NCBI GenBank assembly: GCA_028673005.1
Contig: CM054113.1
Coordinates: forward strand, 66,602,850-66,666,849
From: Tanypteryx hageni
Lineage: Eukaryota; Arthropoda; Insecta; Odonata; Petaluridae
Direction: 5' to 3'
DNA length: 64,000 bases
Both the position numbers and the translations under genes were made by a program. The notes under the pieces were generated by a model. That model searched no databases and was not told the origin of the DNA. It was given only the letters and a program-made list of their open reading frames with translations. Below are positions 49,507-61,700 of the stretch, in pieces; position 1 is the stretch's first letter, and every line of letters begins with the position of its first letter.

Positions 49507-49985
49507 AGAAGGGATGGGGAAACTTTTCTACATGGCGGGCCGCATTAGGGTTTAAATCGGAAGTTACCTAGATATTCCGAGGTATGACATGAGTGAAAAT
49601 CGTTTCTAAAATGAGTTATTTTTTAAGTGTTGACGCTTCAGCATTCAAGTTTTTATTTTCATACTCTCAAAAAATAAATAAATTTGAGTGTTAAATTTTA
49701 CGGAACGCTTTTTCGTCGCAGCTTCGCGGGACGCATAAAAAGCGCTCGGGGCCGCATAATGCTCGCAGGCAGAACCGGCTCAAGGTATTTCGGTGCCCTA
49801 GGCAAGAGGTCTGAATGGTGCCCTTCGAAAAATAACTCGTAAAATTCAGAGAAAATATTATCTATATTTAGATTCTGATTGTGAAGATGAATTAAATTGA
49901 AATTTTTTGTACGCCAACATGTAATAAAGAAAATAAAAATTACATTGTATAAGAGGCGCCCCTACCTATATGGCGCCCTAGGCAA
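49507..49985. mobile_element. Two abutting hAT-like fragments
   Basis: The first (49507-49771) begins gggatggggaaacttttcta and holds two gggccgcatt-type motifs (49538 and 49750), a pattern typical of hAT ends. The second (49772-49985) starts cagaaccggctcaagg and has two ccctaggcaa motifs. Neither shows both termini or a duplication. Confidence 0.45.
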
Positions 49986-50932
49986 TTGGGAAAAAAGAAA
50001 CAAAAGGCAGCCAGGCTCCAGGTACTTTCGGGGATGCTGAAGAGACTTTTTTTGAAGAAGAGGAGGAAACTCATCGGAGCAGCCCGCTTTAAGAGAGAGA
50101 AAGAATCACATAACCTTGAAGACTTTGAAAGCATCAAAGAGAGAGAGAGAGAGAAAAAGGGGCGGGAGGCCTTCACCCAGGCAAGCACTGGATCGAGTAA
50201 AGGGGGAGGGAGGAGGGGGGGGAAGGAAGGGATGGAAAGAGAGAAAAGCCGACAGCGATGCCGACTATGACGGCGGCGATGATATAATCATCTTCATCAT
50301 CGCCCGTACCGCTGGAGTTTTTTTTATCATCATATAACCACTATACGTAGCCATCCCGTCCCCACTGCTAAACAAGGTTGCTCTCTTACGCTAGCTCCAC
50401 GAGGTGGTGCGGCTGCCTAATCGCTCCGGCATCTTTACGTTCGCCGTAAGATCCATGACATCACTCAACTTCGGAATTAGTCAGATTCTGGTGAACGAGA
50501 GAGAGAGAGGGAGGCTGCGTAGGAATGCGTGAGTGAACGAATGACTCACACGAATGTCTCTTTCTCTCCCTCTCCTTTCTCCCGCCGCTCCCTCCTCTCT
50601 CACGCCCTCCCTCGCTGACGGCTCGTCCTCCGTCCCGGCGCCTGATTCATCGGGCATCTCCGTTTTACAACCCTTCTCCTCCGTCACTCTTCAAACAACC
50701 CCTACCCACCCGGATGCCCGCTTCCCTATTCCTAATCGCCGGCTCTTCTCTCTCTCTCCACGAGTCTTTGAAAAGATGGCATCTCGGAGATCGCGAATCT
50801 CCTGCGGATCCGTCCTTGCCCCTCCGCTGCCCTCGCTTTGACCCTTTTTTATGTATAAAATCAGCGTGCCATATTGTGATCCGGATATCGCAAGCATTTT
50901 TATTTCGAAGCGTGCGTGTGTTTGAGCGAGTA

Positions 50933-51054
50933 CAGTCGAACCTCCCAAATCCGGCAATCCATTTTCCGGCTATTTTTGGAAAACGGGTGAATCCGGCAAA
51001 CCACCCGAAATTCGGCAAACGCCAAGATCCAGCCGGATTTGGAAGGTTCGACTG
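50933..51054. mobile_element. pogo-like palindromic MITE, 122 bp
   Basis: Terminal inverted repeats of at least 22 bp: cagtcgaacctcccaaatcc against cagtcgaaccttccaaatcc, each continuing ggc. TA on both sides (50931-50932 and 51055-51056). Further ccggcaa motifs lie inside. Confidence 0.85.
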
Positions 51055-51656
51055 TATTCGTAACCGATACGAATTTTATGTTTCGTGGAGAAAGGGGCTG
51101 ATTGTTCATGGAAGTAAAAAAATATAAATTTACTGTTACCTATTAATATGAAATAATAACGTCTCGTTATAATAAATATGCAGTGTATGTTATACACTTC
51201 ACGTACGCCGATTTAAATTTCTAAATGACTAATAGGTAATATTGTCTATTAAAACTTATCATTATTATTATTGTTCTCCCTTATGGGGGTAATTACGTCA
51301 TCACCCTCCTCTGTATCTGCGTGGAGACATTCGCCATCGTGAGGCATATGCGGCTGCGATTATCGAAAGGATAGCATTAAAAGAATATACAGTGAAGAAT
51401 GATAATTTATGTTTAAAATAAAACCTGTTATAAATGACCTCATCGAAAGGAAGAATGTCATATTTTTTCCCGTTTGCCTTTCTTAAAAAAAAACGGGATA
51501 GTTATCTTATTTGAGGGCGTGTGGTATTAAAGTAAATATAAATAAAGTAGATATTTGTGGAAACTGCTTAATTTTTCTGCACCGAAGTTTTATGTATATA
51601 ATTAAAGATTTTGAATTGCATATATGTACCTATAGGAATGCTGGGTTTAAACTTTT

Positions 51657-51658
<2 letters not shown>

Positions 51659-51715
<57 letters not shown>
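51659..51715. repeat. (AT)n microsatellite
   Basis: About 28 AT units. Confidence 0.95.
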
Positions 51716-51717
<2 letters not shown>

Positions 51718-51965
51718 CCGAGGAAGCACTTAGAATAGTTGAAGCACTCACCCATATCGGAAGGCACAACCACCGTGATCAAATACGTGAGTTTGATTTT
51801 AGGACGGAGCGATGTCAAGGTTCGTTTCTTTATAGGGACGATCAGAGATCACAAGAGGATATTCAAGCTTGCCCAAAAAGATCTCTATTTTTCTAGCAAT
51901 CTGGTGCGTTGGACCACCTGGCATTCATGTGTCTGGTGCATTTCATGGTGTTATGTGTACACGTA

Positions 51966-52192
51966 AATGGTGGTGCAAAAGTTCTCGAACAAATTGAACG
52001 TGAAATTTAAAAAATAACTCCACATAGGAGCGATAAGTGCTGGTTTCATTCGATTGATCAACTTGAAGGTATACTGATATTTTTTAATAACTTTTTTCAG
52101 TTTTTATATCGAATGAAATAAAATGATTCTGCTATGGATAGTTATTTTTTGACCCCGTGTTCAATTTGTTCAAGGTCTTTTGGACCACCCTG
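51966..52192. mobile_element. mariner-like MITE, 227 bp
   Basis: Arms of about 60 bp match in inverted orientation: aatggtggtgcaaaag against cagggtggtccaaaag, then a shared cgaacaaattgaac / tgaacaaattgaac and aaaaaataact blocks. TA flanks at 51964-51965 and 52193-52194. Confidence 0.8.
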
Positions 52193-53171
52193 TATTATTT
52201 TGAGGCCATAATACAATATTTTTTCTTAATTACTTCTCAAAATAAGTAAATAATTGTCCACCCGTGAAGATGATCTATTTCTTCTCGCTGCGACGCTAGT
52301 ATGACGCTAATGCGACCCTCAGATATAACGAATTCCTCACCAGTGCGGCGGCCCCATCGTGTTTGGCATCCCTGGCCAAAGGACACCACTCCTCCGTTCG
52401 TTACTCAAGCTTCCTCTTCCCTCCTTTTCTTTTAACAAACCACTCCCTTCCACCCTGTTGACCGAGAGCGTCTTATACACTCCTTCCATTACACCTTTGG
52501 CCTTTCACGTCCCACGCGCGAATCGAGTCTGGACTGGACGTTAAGGGGAAAAAAATATAAAAAAAGCAAAGGAAGCCACCAGTCTTTAGCCTTCTCGTTC
52601 TGTCGGAGGAGGATGCTCTTCTCACGATCTCTAACGCTTAAAAAAAAAAAGAAAAAGAAACAGCCCTACATTCCATCTCCTCTATCTCTATCCGTGCATC
52701 TTTTAACGTCGGATGTTTCCTTTCCATTTTTTCTTCTTCCCTCCGGCCGGCGTTGCGCAACTGAGGTTAATTACGCGTTGCGACTCGTTCAAAGTCGATT
52801 CCTTCTTCTTTCTCTATCTGCAAAGATGCCGACTGGTTTGCTTCGAATTAACGACGTTTTTTGTTTTAATTTTCTGTTTTTTTTTTGTTGTTGTCGATTT
52901 TATGGTTTGATTTTCTGTTTTTCTTTGTCGTTTTGATTCTGCCGGCGGACTTTAGGAGTCGCTTTCGGAAAGAGATATCGATACTCCGCGATACCGCTTC
53001 TAGCCGGGTTCAGGCGATATATTCGTCGAGCGATCCGTTTTTTCCCATGCTTTATTCACTTCGCTCTTATCTCTTTACTTGTCATTGTACGCAGTTTTTG
53101 CGACATCTCCTCCGCGTGGAGATGTACAGCCTTCCGGTCCTCTTTCTTTTTTTCTCTAAGTTTGTTTTCGT

Positions 53172-53468
53172 TCGAAGTCTTTCGATGCGTCTTTTCGATA
53201 CGTCTTTTCGATACGTCTTTTCGATACGTCTTTTCGATACGTCTTTTCGGTACGTATTTTCGAAGCGTCTTTTCGGTAGGTCTTTTCGATACGTCTTTTC
53301 GGTACGTATTTTCTAAGCGTCTTTTCGGTACGTCTTTTCGATACGTCTTTTCGGTACGTATTTTCGGTACGTATTTTAGAAGCGTCTTTTCGGTACGTAT
53401 TTTCGATACGTCTTTTCGGTACGTCTTTTTGATACGTCTTTTCGGTACGTATTTTCGATGCGTCTTTT
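53172..53468 (+). repeat. 13-bp minisatellite, about 23 copies
   Basis: Unit cgatacgtctttt with variants (cggtacgtctttt, cggtacgtatttt, cgaagcgtctttt). Thirteen is not a multiple of three and the unit lacks stops in several frames, so all phases rotate and give 13-residue periodic spurious peptides on both strands. Confidence 0.92.
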
Positions 53469-56400
53469 AACTATGGGATTCGTTCGCGAGACGCTTTGTC
53501 TGATTGATGGAATGAACGCCGTAACGTACGAAGTCGGAGCGGTCCGGCCTTTTCCATCGGGTTGGGTCTGAAGGATTAGCATTAAACGAGGTAAATTGAT
53601 TGTAAGCGGTTGTAACGGCGGTTTCGCCCGGCCGCTTGTTCGAATTTTTTCCGTGAATTTTTTTCGTGGATCGGAGTTCACGGGACAGCGAAAATTTTTC
53701 TTGGGGCGAAAAAAATCGAGCGAATGTCAACGATGAAAGATACGTCTCGCGAAAGAAATGCCGAGAATACATTCGAATTAATCTTTATTCCGCGCTAAAT
53801 TTTTCAACTAGAGGCTTTTTGGACCTTAATTCTTTCAAAATCTTTATGCTGGTGAAGATTAGAGATACTATTAAAGGTATGCTGTACGAATATATTAGCC
53901 TATGTTTACATAGAAAATACCTTCCGCCACTATTAACCGTTTTTGGATTTCTAAAATTTCCTCGCTGTATTACGATTTCGGCTTATATGTCTGTTTTTGT
54001 ATTAGGTTGTATATTGTATTGTATTAGGTTGAAGGTAAAAGATCATGCGTCTGAATATCGAGAAATCCCTCAGAAATGGTCCATTCAAAGTAAATGGAAT
54101 CAAAATAGACGAGACAAAAATCTCAGAAAATGTCGGGATTTTGCGTAAATGAAGGAGCGAGAAATTTGAGGTCTGGATAATAATATGCGTCGAAGTTTCG
54201 CAACTCGGTATGTCCGCCATTTTTGTTGGGGACACTATCTCCTCCTATGGCGTCAAACTCGGATCGCTTCTTTATCTTTCAGCAGATGTGCGATCAAATA
54301 AACGAAATGTCTCTTATAGCTGTCGGAACTTGTGAAGAAAGCACGATACCGTAAGGGAGCATGAAAAAGAAGGCTTATAAATATTCTTTATAAAGTAGAT
54401 GCCGCTTTTAAAGCGATCGCATTGAGTTCTATGGTATCTATATCATTATGGACTGATAAAAAGAAATGGCAATTTTGAATTAAAAAAAGCATTTTCCCGG
54501 ATTTGCGCTTTTGCTGTTACATTTTCATTCACATTTTAATTTGGATCGACATTCACTTCACAGAACAGCCTTCTTTTAAAAGTACTATATGTACTACATA
54601 AAAGATATAGTGGAACACGAAGCCTTAGCATCGCGTCTCTTTGACTACTCACGAACAAAGATTGATAATCGCTTGAAAGATTTCAATTTTTCCGCAGACT
54701 TCAGTCTTTACATTTCTCTGACGATTTAATTTTCCAAAATTAGGGAAGTTATCGCAAAGAGGAAAATTGTCGCAAAAATGCCACTTGGAGCTTAAATCTG
54801 ATCACGTGCTTCGCGTAACCTGCGGGATTTCGCGTGGCGTATGTTCATCAGACATTGTCGAAAAGTTGTCGATACATAGTTGTCAAAACAAGAATGCGAA
54901 GGATATTTGATGAATCTCTTTCATATCTTATACCGAAAACATTTTGATCACAATAGGACGCGAACATGGTATTGGAAGAAAATTGCATATTTTAAGCTAT
55001 ATTCGTTTACAGAATTCCGCGTCTGATTTCAATAGGCTGCTGATAACAATAAACAGCAGCATATATTGTAATTTGGCTTGTAATGCGAAAAAAATTCTCC
55101 CCAGAAAGTATTACCTACGAACGATCAATATTGCCCATCCTGATTGTTCAAAAAATTGCAATTAGAGGAAGCTTATGCGGACAGTTGGTACAAACATCAA
55201 GCATAAGACTAAATAGGGTCTTTGAACGTTTCAAGAATTTCGCTAGTACGCTACTTTAAGCATAGGGCGTGGTTTTAATACTGTAATCATCACATTAATG
55301 AAACATTATAATTTTTCAAATTGAAATACGGTTTCGTGATAAGGGCTCTGCTGTATTTTTTGCGTCTTGCGTAAAACTTTTTCAGCATCAGCAGCAGGAA
55401 GCATATTAAAGTCATTTGAAAATGGCATGCATTAAAAACCGGCGTCTGTGACCAAGGCTGGCGTGACCACGCAGCGTTACGTGAACGGATAACCAGCTCA
55501 CCTTTGTTTACTTCCCTTATTATATAAAAATAAATTCGGTAGAATGGGTGAGGAGGGGAAAGGGAAGTGAGGAACAGTTTAGGCGTTTGTGCGTGTGAAA
55601 GTTGAATTTCGTTTTACATTTTAAATTATTGAAATATTTACTGTTGCAAATATGTGAAATGTGGCGATTGGATTCCTGTAAGTTTGAATTTTCCTGATTG
55701 CTTTTTTGTTGTTAGCTTCAATAAAAAATATTTGTGGAAATATAATAAAATTTATCGGGTCGATAGAAAGGTAAATTTTCAATCTATTGCATGCTGATTG
55801 TTGCAAATACAAACTATGTTTATTGGATTTCAGAAATCTTTTCCTTTAAAATGGCACGCATGCAAATTAATATAGATCGAAGTATCACAGTTTATTATAT
55901 GTATTTAAAACCGTATCCCCTGCTTATTCAGGCCAGTAGAACGGTCATTCTTTCGTCTGAGCATTCATTGCCTGTCTTTCGATAACTTAAACCATAAACT
56001 TTCCTCTCCTCTTACATTACATGCCTATCAAGGCGTTGCCAGAATGCCGACGATTGCATCTACACGTGAGAAAAGCACCAAAAGATTTTAAGCATCGAAT
56101 TTCATTCGTCGGACTGTTGAAACGAAAGTGTCCGTCCCCTTGTAGAATTCATATCAACGTTGTATCACGTTAAGTCCTTCAACGTGTCCGTAGTCTATAA
56201 ACCTTTTATGGTGTTTACTTTTGGAAGCGTGCAAGTCCTTTATTAGTCCGATGAAAGCCTCTTATATTTAATGACGTTAATAATCTCTCCAACCGACGTC
56301 ATTGCACCACGGCATCCCTCCTCCCGCTCCCTTCTCTCGTCTCGAATGGTCTTTTGTATAAGAGCAGTCGTCGATCTTGAGATAAATAAACACCCGCCTA

Positions 56401-56989
56401 AATTGAAGGTTGGTTGTGAAAGTCATCAATGGTGGTGTCACGTTAAATGTTTCTCTTTGGATCTATTTATCGTCTAAGCATAAGATGCCGCATCAAAGAG
56501 ACGTATCAAGTTCCGCAGGTGATTCTGCTTGGAGATTGTCCTACGTCTTTGTTTCATTTGGATCGTCTAAAATAGTTTCTTTCTTTTTAAATTCCACTCG
56601 AATGCCAATGACTTTCGGAAAAATCCTGCGGAATTTGGTGCGTTGAAATATTTTTCTTAAGTGCTCCTTAATTAGTTCTTTGTTGATGTATTTAGTCAAA
56701 CTGTTCTTTGCGGCATCTTTCATTTGCGTTGTAATGTTGCTTGAAGGATAATTATAGCGTGAGTCATCGTACGGGAGACTCGAACAGTTTTAATGCATTA
56801 TATTTTCTACTAGTAGAAGGTGCTTGCATTCTGCAAGCATATCATCTCACCTTGAAAAAACATTCATTTTTCAGACAGATATTTCATCATTACAAATATT
56901 CTTTTAATTCTAAAAATTTCACTTCCGCAGCGATTTTCGTTTTTCCCTTATGTAAAAATAATAGATCAAAACAATCCCCAAACTTTGCA

Positions 56990-57520
56990 ATTTTAAGAAT
57001 TTATACTTTCTCCATTATGAGGTGCTAATGCTACACATTTCTGCCAAATTTTAAAGTTGTAGCACTTCTAGAAGTGAAATAATATTTTTCTAATTGTTTA
57101 AATTTTAAACATTTTTAACGGCCGCCGCAATATATTTATGGAAAGATTCAAATTTTTATTTGTGCAAATGCACTACTCTGTAAATAACTTGAAAATTTCA
57201 GCTTCCTAGCTCATCCCGTAGTACCTAAACAGTTATCTATTTTTTTAAACTTTAGGAATTTTTAACGGCAACACAAATTGAAATATCAAAATTTGTATAA
57301 TCCCTATTTCGTTTTTTTACTATTCCTACCTCTGAAAAATATTTCAGCTCAGTAGCGCATTCGGAAATACCTAAACCTAGAAAATTTGTTTAAACAATTG
57401 CGAATTTTTAGCGGCCGCATCGTTGCACTTTTTCAAGATTTTCATTTTTTCTAGTCGGTTTTGCACAAAATCCTACCTAAGAAAAAAATTTCGAATCTCC
57501 AGCTCATCATGATAATTGGA
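56990..57520 (+). repeat. Degenerate ~145-bp tandem repeat, 3-4 copies
   Basis: The string tttttaacggccgc or a close form recurs near 57112, 57255 and 57404. Each copy is followed by an AT-rich stretch, then ct-ctgaaaa-atttcagctc, then tacctaaac. An earlier, weaker copy starts near 56990 (ctgccaaattttaaagttgt). Copies are strongly diverged. Confidence 0.65.
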
Positions 57521-58594
57521 CGGGACACGCCAAAAATGCAAGTTCCTCACGCCCTTCTGGAGGCTAGATCGTTAAAATTTTCTATTTTCTAAAGAGAATT
57601 CCTATTTTCCTTTAGGGGCGATATTTTACGTAATTAAATGGTAGTCCGTCAAATATTCCCTTGTGTTTTGATAAACAAATATAAAACTCCATGGCTAAAA
57701 TTAAAACTATGACTAACTGGTCCATAGTTAATGACGTATCTTCAGCTTCTCTAAGAAAACTTGACAAAATTAAAAGACTCTGTATATGAAGTGTTCGCTA
57801 TTCATCCATTCGCATCAATACTTCGCTTAATATTAAAAGTAATAACATCCTCCTTCGTAACATCGATTTTTTTGCTTAGTGATTTTTATCAATTAATCCT
57901 CCGACTGATCTAATTAAACCCGTCAAATTCAGTTGCATATATTACATAGTTATTGGTAAAAATAAGTACTGACTGCGAATTTTCACATATATATATATAT
58001 GTATGTATTTTAGAAAGTTTGGATGTTTGTGCCGCTATAACTCGACAACTACAGAACGTAGCAATAAGAGTAAGGGTTTGTTTTAATCGCAATAATAAGA
58101 ATAGAAAAATGGTGTAGTTTTTAATCCAATTGAATCGAAAATTTCAACTACAAATTTATTTTTCTTTTTAATTTTTCTCCATTTAAATAACATGGGAAAT
58201 GATGTAGCATAATTTTTGTTTGCATTTTAAAATTATTTAAGCTCATCGTAGGAGTTCGAGACTTGAACCCAGGAACACAAAAATGTGAGATTTCATTCTC
58301 TGGCTGGCAAATATCAAATACGTTCCGAATTTTTCCAAGATTAAACCTTGGAACATAAAATTTCAAGTTTTTTGAGTCGAAATAATGTCGCTCCCGTGAC
58401 ATCCCAATCGTTGTTGATTGTAATCCAAAATACATAAAGGTGGGTACACTTATTTATTATCTAAGTACACAGAAGATGGCGTAAAATGATCTACAATTTT
58501 GAACTTCGAGTATTAAAAGACAAATTAAATCAGAATTATAGTTATGATTGATATTTATATCACCGTTGTAATCGAAAATTAGAGTGTAACATCG

Positions 58595-58792
58595 ATGTAC
58601 AAAAGGACAGAGTCTTTCATAGCACGCATTCTTATTATTCCTAGCGACTATCCTTTTGAATTCAAATATATTCAATTTCCGGTTGTTTCTTTTGCAATGA
58701 GCGTTAATAAGGCCCAAGGTCAATCGCTAAGAGTTGTCTGGGTCCACTTATGTGTACATGGTTTTTCTCACGATCAGTTCATGTTCAAAAGT
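58595..58792 (+). pseudogene. Helitron PIF1-like helicase, C-terminal fragment
   Basis: About 66 codons read RILIIPSDYPFEFKYIQFPV, then SFAMSVNKAQGQSL, then GFSHDQF. This is the C-terminal signature of PIF1-type helicases in Helitron Rep/Hel proteins (usual forms PFEFKRLQFPV, AFAMTINKAQGQTL, FSHGQLYVA.SR). The LAFAMT block lacks a residue, FSHGQ has become FSHDQ, and stops follow at 58796. The fragment is therefore a decayed copy. The upstream helicase motifs and the Rep domain are not found nearby. Confidence 0.8.
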
Positions 58793-61394
58793 AAGTAACC
58801 AAAATAATTTCTATGTTCTTTCTCCAAGCAGCAAGATCAGCAACATAGTCAATAAGGAAGGGATTTCAGTACGTTTTTCAAGATTATGGAGGTCGAAGAA
58901 GAAATTATGACTTCGGAATCATGAAAGAACTACCTAAGGAAGCTTCTCAATGTATAAATCATAAATACCCGAGCAAAGAACGGGTTGTTCTGCTGGTTCT
59001 GTTATAAAATAGAAAGACAATCTTGTTGTTTTCCTATCGAATTATTTATATTAGTTCTGAAACAGTTACATAAATAATAAGCTAAATATAGCCGCAAAGT
59101 ATTCCGAATTAATTGACTATTACTGCTTGCTGTGGTTCTTAAAGTAATACGTTTCCATAGATATCACAGATTTTTGCTCTAGGAGGAAATCTTTCCATTT
59201 CTCACTAACGGTGATAGATTAAGAAAAACATAAACAGAAATTCATGGCATAATTTGTTTTTGTGAGAAGTTTAAAAGATTGTATGACTTTGAGCCAGCGC
59301 ATGCGCAGTAACCTCCTATAAGGGAGAGACTAAAAAAAAGACGTTTCTGCGTGATATTTAGTTTTGTCATCCTTCAGCCGGCCATTTCTTTGAAGAGTTA
59401 TTAGCTTTGCTTCGCCCGTATCTTTTGTTTGCTTTAGCTTAGGTTGTTACTGTCATTGTAAACGAATACGGTCTTCATATTACGCCAATTCAGTTGAGGC
59501 GTCGAAGCTTCGTGGTCCCCGAGAGAAATGCATTCCTAACAATGGGCGCCAGATTGGATGGGTATTGTTGTTGAAGATAATTTCCACAAAGGATGAGGTC
59601 ATGCAAAACACGTCCCTTCGGAAGAATACGATCCATTTTTTTTTTACATTTGCATTTCAAAATACTGGTAATAACGTGTCTCGAAAGGATTCGTCGTTGA
59701 CAGTCGGCGCGAATTCGAACGGTGTCTCATTGTTAATTGCGTCTAAAGAAGCTATCTCGATTGGCGGAGCGTTCTTCGATTTCCTTTTTTAATTTATTCC
59801 CTCTCCGTCTCCTAATTGACGTTCCTTATGTAATCTGCGGTTTTAATCCTCTCTCCGCCTCTTTGTTTTCATCACGCGTTGGATATCCCCTTTCGTGAAA
59901 AAGACGTTTTTGTCTCGTCTGTGCTCGCAATCAACCGGTTTTAACTTTCTCTTCCCATCTTTAGCTTGGAGCCTTTTTTGATCGTCTTCTGTTTCATTCG
60001 TCCGTTCCTCCATCGTGGGTTGTATTCGCTTCTCGACGAATTTCCAAAATTGCGTCTTCCCTCACGCGTGGTATGTAATATTCTCGCGTTAACACATCAT
60101 ACCTACTACCACCATTTCGTGAATACATCCTAATGATTAATCCTCACCTTTCTCTCATCCTGCCATGTTGACTGAATTTTTTTCTCGTTACATGCCTTTT
60201 CTGTTTAAGGGACCACTTTCAGAAATTATCGCCCATTGTGTTTCCGCTCGAATGACGGACTCAGCACGCGAAGCCTCCCGTGATATACGCCCTTGCCAAA
60301 TTCGAACTTTTCTAAGATATTTTCCTCGTGAAAGGCAATCCTTGAATTTTCTATCGCCTTATCTCCTTTTCGTCTTAACTCTTCTATTCAACTTCGATTG
60401 CGACATCGCCGCCCTTAACCAACGTCGAGCGACTACTATCTGGCCGGATCACCTTCGATTTGTAATTGTGTTTGTTTTTGTCATTTAGCAACTAAACGGC
60501 GAGATACGGTTAGAAAGAGAGAGAGAGGAACTGGTTATCAGTGACGTAAAATTGTGTAACCTTTTTTAGAGTCGTTTCGAAGTACATCGCATCCGCTGCC
60601 ATCGCACGTTATCTTTTTACGTACGTTTATAGAGCTGCGCGTAAATAGAGCTTCCTCTTTCGAGAAAATACTCCGGTTTTTGCGAATTGCTCCTGCGCGT
60701 TCAATAAATCACGCGATCGAACGGACGGGATAGAAGTTTTATTGGCTTGTAATTTCGATGATTTACTCTGATGTTTTGTGACGTTCTGAACTGAAGTTAT
60801 TTGTCTGGTTGAGACGTTCTTTTAATTTAGCATCTTTTCCTTAGTTTAAAATTAAATCCCTTTAAATGATACATTTTCGTACTGGCGGACACACATAGAC
60901 ACTTATACAAGGGTAAAAAAATTATCTATTTCTTCGACCTTTTCAGATAATTCATGAAAGTTTTAATGATTTGGTTATACATACATTATACGTTTAAATA
61001 TGTGCTTTATGTCACAGTAATACCTACTAGTCTTCTTACTTGTCTCTTGTTTTTATAATAATTTTTTGTGGCAAATCAGCACAGTGACATTAAGGGGGTG
61101 GATGTGCGTGGATGATTTGAGATTGATATATCAATCGCAACTTCAATGTCGTTCCACCATTATTCAAAAATCTTTCATATATCATGGCTAACAATGAGAG
61201 CGTCAACAATATTAATCAGATTATTGTATTTTAGCCTTCCCTCGTCCATAAATTTTCGTCCACAATGACATTATCCTCACGCAGAGGCAGATTTGCATAA
61301 TGACTCTGTATTCCGTCCATTGCAACGAAATATATTGAAAACTCTTCCCAATCATCATAAATTTTCTACGTCTCGGTAGATTTTAGGCTGGCCC

Positions 61395-61700
61395 AACCCA
61401 GTCTGTCACATCCAATGCCTTTCTTGTCTCGCACCCATCCTCTTCTTTTAAGATATCTGATATTCCTTTTTCCTTCCTATTTGTCTCTTTCCTACCATCC
61501 TCCCTTCTACGAATTCTTTAAATAGACCGTTGCCTCTCAAAATTCGACCCACCCATTTCTTCTGTCACTCTCTCCCTTATCATTTTAATTAAGCTTCTAT
61601 CTTTTGCTGCTCTATTTAAAACCTCTTTTATTCTTTTTTAATCCAGCAAATTTTCTCCAGTCTACGCCGTGCAAACATCTGTTTTATACGTTTTGATAAA
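61395..61700 (-). pseudogene. Non-LTR retrotransposon, reverse-transcriptase C-terminal remnant
   Basis: On the minus strand, with frame changes, it reads RRLEKI.W, then RSLIKMIRER, then GNGLFKEFVEGRMVGKRQ and KEEDGCETRKAL. These follow the usual order of the C-terminal tail of arthropod LINE reverse transcriptases (RSL...IRER, GHILRG.GLL, EGR..G.R.RGR). Several stops and shifts show it is dead. The clade (Jockey, CR1 or related) cannot be told. Confidence 0.65.

Larger units (their letters stand above)
43400..52200. other. Transposon-dense non-coding region
   Basis: A SINE, hAT, pogo-like and mariner-like elements lie here, each listed separately, with long (AT)n tracts. Between them are CpG-rich stretches (45.0-45.7, 47.9-48.6 and 50.0-50.8 kb) with only short unsupported frames. 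Confidence 0.55.
52200..58590. other. Non-coding region with two tandem repeats
   Basis: Apart from the 13-bp minisatellite (53172-53468) and the ~145-bp degenerate repeat (56990-57520) I see nothing identifiable. The longest frames (such as 53666-54148) lack family or splice support. A CT-rich, CpG-rich patch lies at 52.3-53.1 kb. Confidence 0.5.

Noticed and set aside
52885..53681. Repeat-containing frames with RLFDTSFRYVFS periodicity
   Set aside because: They are translations of a 13-bp minisatellite and occur on both strands.
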